This document shows, piece by piece, positions 63,063 through 64,000 of a stretch of 64,000 nucleotides of DNA. Numbering within the stretch: position 1 is the stretch's first letter; the number at the start of each line of letters is the position of its first letter. The stretch is from Thunnus maccoyii (taxonomy: Eukaryota > Chordata > Actinopteri > Scombriformes > Scombridae): contig NC_056548.1 in the NCBI RefSeq assembly GCF_910596095.1, forward strand, positions 17,260,651 to 17,324,650, in the 5' to 3' direction. The notes below the pieces were generated by a model. It searched no databases. It was given only the letters and a program-made list of their open reading frames with translations, and had not been told where the DNA came from. The position numbers were made by a program, and so were the translations under genes.

Positions 63063-64000
63063 GTTAGTGTAGCACTGGCCTTGAGTCTGCCCACACTGCA
63101 CAGCTTCAGTTCACACCTACAGTGTTTGAAACAAAAGCCAAAGATCCCTCAGACTATAAATGACAATAAAAACCTTTAGTGTCCTTAAAGTGTAAAAGTG
63201 ACAATGACTCCCACCGATTAAGTCAAAGTTCTGTTTCAGTTCAGTAGAGTGCATTACAGACTGTGAATATCACCTCAAACATCTCTCAGATGAAAATCTC
63301 AGATAAAATCTTTCACCTTACATTATATCCCAGCTGGGAGTAGATCTATTCTAAGTAGTGAAAGCAAAATGTTCAACACGATACCGTTTCTTTTCTACAG
63401 GATCACCGAGGGATTTGGTTTAATTACATCCTGTCACAGCCAGGATTCTTAATCAACCTAATGAGCTGGGTGGTTGCTAGCTGGAAAACTGAGATCTTAT
63501 ATTTCTTTCAGAGAGAAGCACCTTTTTTTTTAAATTCATTTAAGGTAATTCATTTTCTTTCTTCATGTCTGCTTCTCTTCATCCACAGAGCAAGATGGTT
63601 CCTGTTTCATAGCACAGACAAAACCTTTTAGTTTTGGATATCGGCACTTCTGTCTGGAGGTAAAAGCCTCTACAGGCTGATCTAATGCCAAGATGCAGTA
63701 ATATTATAACTCTACTATTCCCCTGCCTCAAAAAAGCAGCTCTTGTGGCCAAAATTGTATTCCCATAGCAGACATTGTTATTGCTGACAAACATTCTTGC
63801 TAAAAAAGTTGCAGACAAAAAAATAATCCCTGCTATAGACAGCATAACAGCACAGTATTGCACTAAAATACTTCAATGAAGCAGAAAAAGTACTATTTGA
63901 GGTCCATTTCAGTCATCTCAGAGTAACCAAAGATTAGTAGTCTTCAAGTATTTAGACTTCTTCATTGAGCACCAGCTGTCACAAATGATTTGGAGCATAT

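Larger units (their letters stand above)
60713..64000. other. Probable slc35f4 5' intron, no exon recognised
   Basis: Directly upstream of an slc35f4 exon that begins in phase 1, so this is expected to be intronic. It holds a (GATA)n tract and a solo dispersed repeat. An open frame at 63579-63863 (minus) has hydrophobic stretches but no match to SLC35F proteins that I could recognise. Confidence 0.5.

Noticed and set aside
63579..63863. Possible 5' exon of slc35f4 (hydrophobic frame, minus strand)
   Set aside because: No recognisable SLC35F sequence and no convincing splice sites in the needed phase.

Overview
The window is nuclear DNA of a bony (teleost) fish. It has spliced genes with short GT-AG introns, abundant (CA)n, (GA)n and (GATA)n microsatellites, fish-type MITE/SINE-like repeats and an L1-clade LINE fragment. 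Gene order and orientation match the vertebrate block at human 14q22.3: exoc5 (-), ap5m1 (+), ccdc198 (-), slc35f4 (-). In tetrapods this block lies beside OTX2, so the first 31 kb is probably the regulatory desert between otx2 and exoc5. That placement is inference; otx2 is not in the window.

Layout. 1-31,018: no conserved protein gene; AT- and GC-rich blocks that look like conserved non-coding elements, many microsatellites, several DNA-transposon relics, and one intronless gene (15,144-16,574, minus) for a chimeric SGNH-hydrolase-like protein. 31,019-39,812: complete exoc5 in 18 coding exons (708 codons). 39,813-40,158: a 346-bp bidirectional promoter with a perfect NRF1 palindrome. 40,159-43,895: complete ap5m1 in 8 exons (491 codons). 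46,682-54,000: ccdc198, divergent, six recognisable exons, with a 5.9-kb intron holding a second, broken copy of the SGNH gene, an L1 fragment and a 26-base G run. 57,258-60,712: the six 3' coding exons of slc35f4; its 5' exons lie beyond the window or were not recognised.

How the genes work: exoc5 encodes the Sec10 subunit of the exocyst tethering complex; ap5m1 encodes the mu subunit of the AP-5 adaptor on late endosomes; the two share one promoter region and are probably both housekeeping. ccdc198 encodes a small, probably N-myristoylated protein. slc35f4 encodes a multi-pass transporter-like membrane protein.

The most unusual content is the SGNH gene pair. The encoded protein joins a protein-kinase-like glycine loop, four to five 34-residue basic tandem repeats and an SGNH hydrolase domain with all catalytic motifs. 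The intact copy (A) and the frameshifted copy (B) form a roughly 2.7-kb inverted repeat about 33 kb apart that flanks exoc5 and ap5m1. Each copy ends in the same dispersed repeat, which also occurs in this window without the gene.
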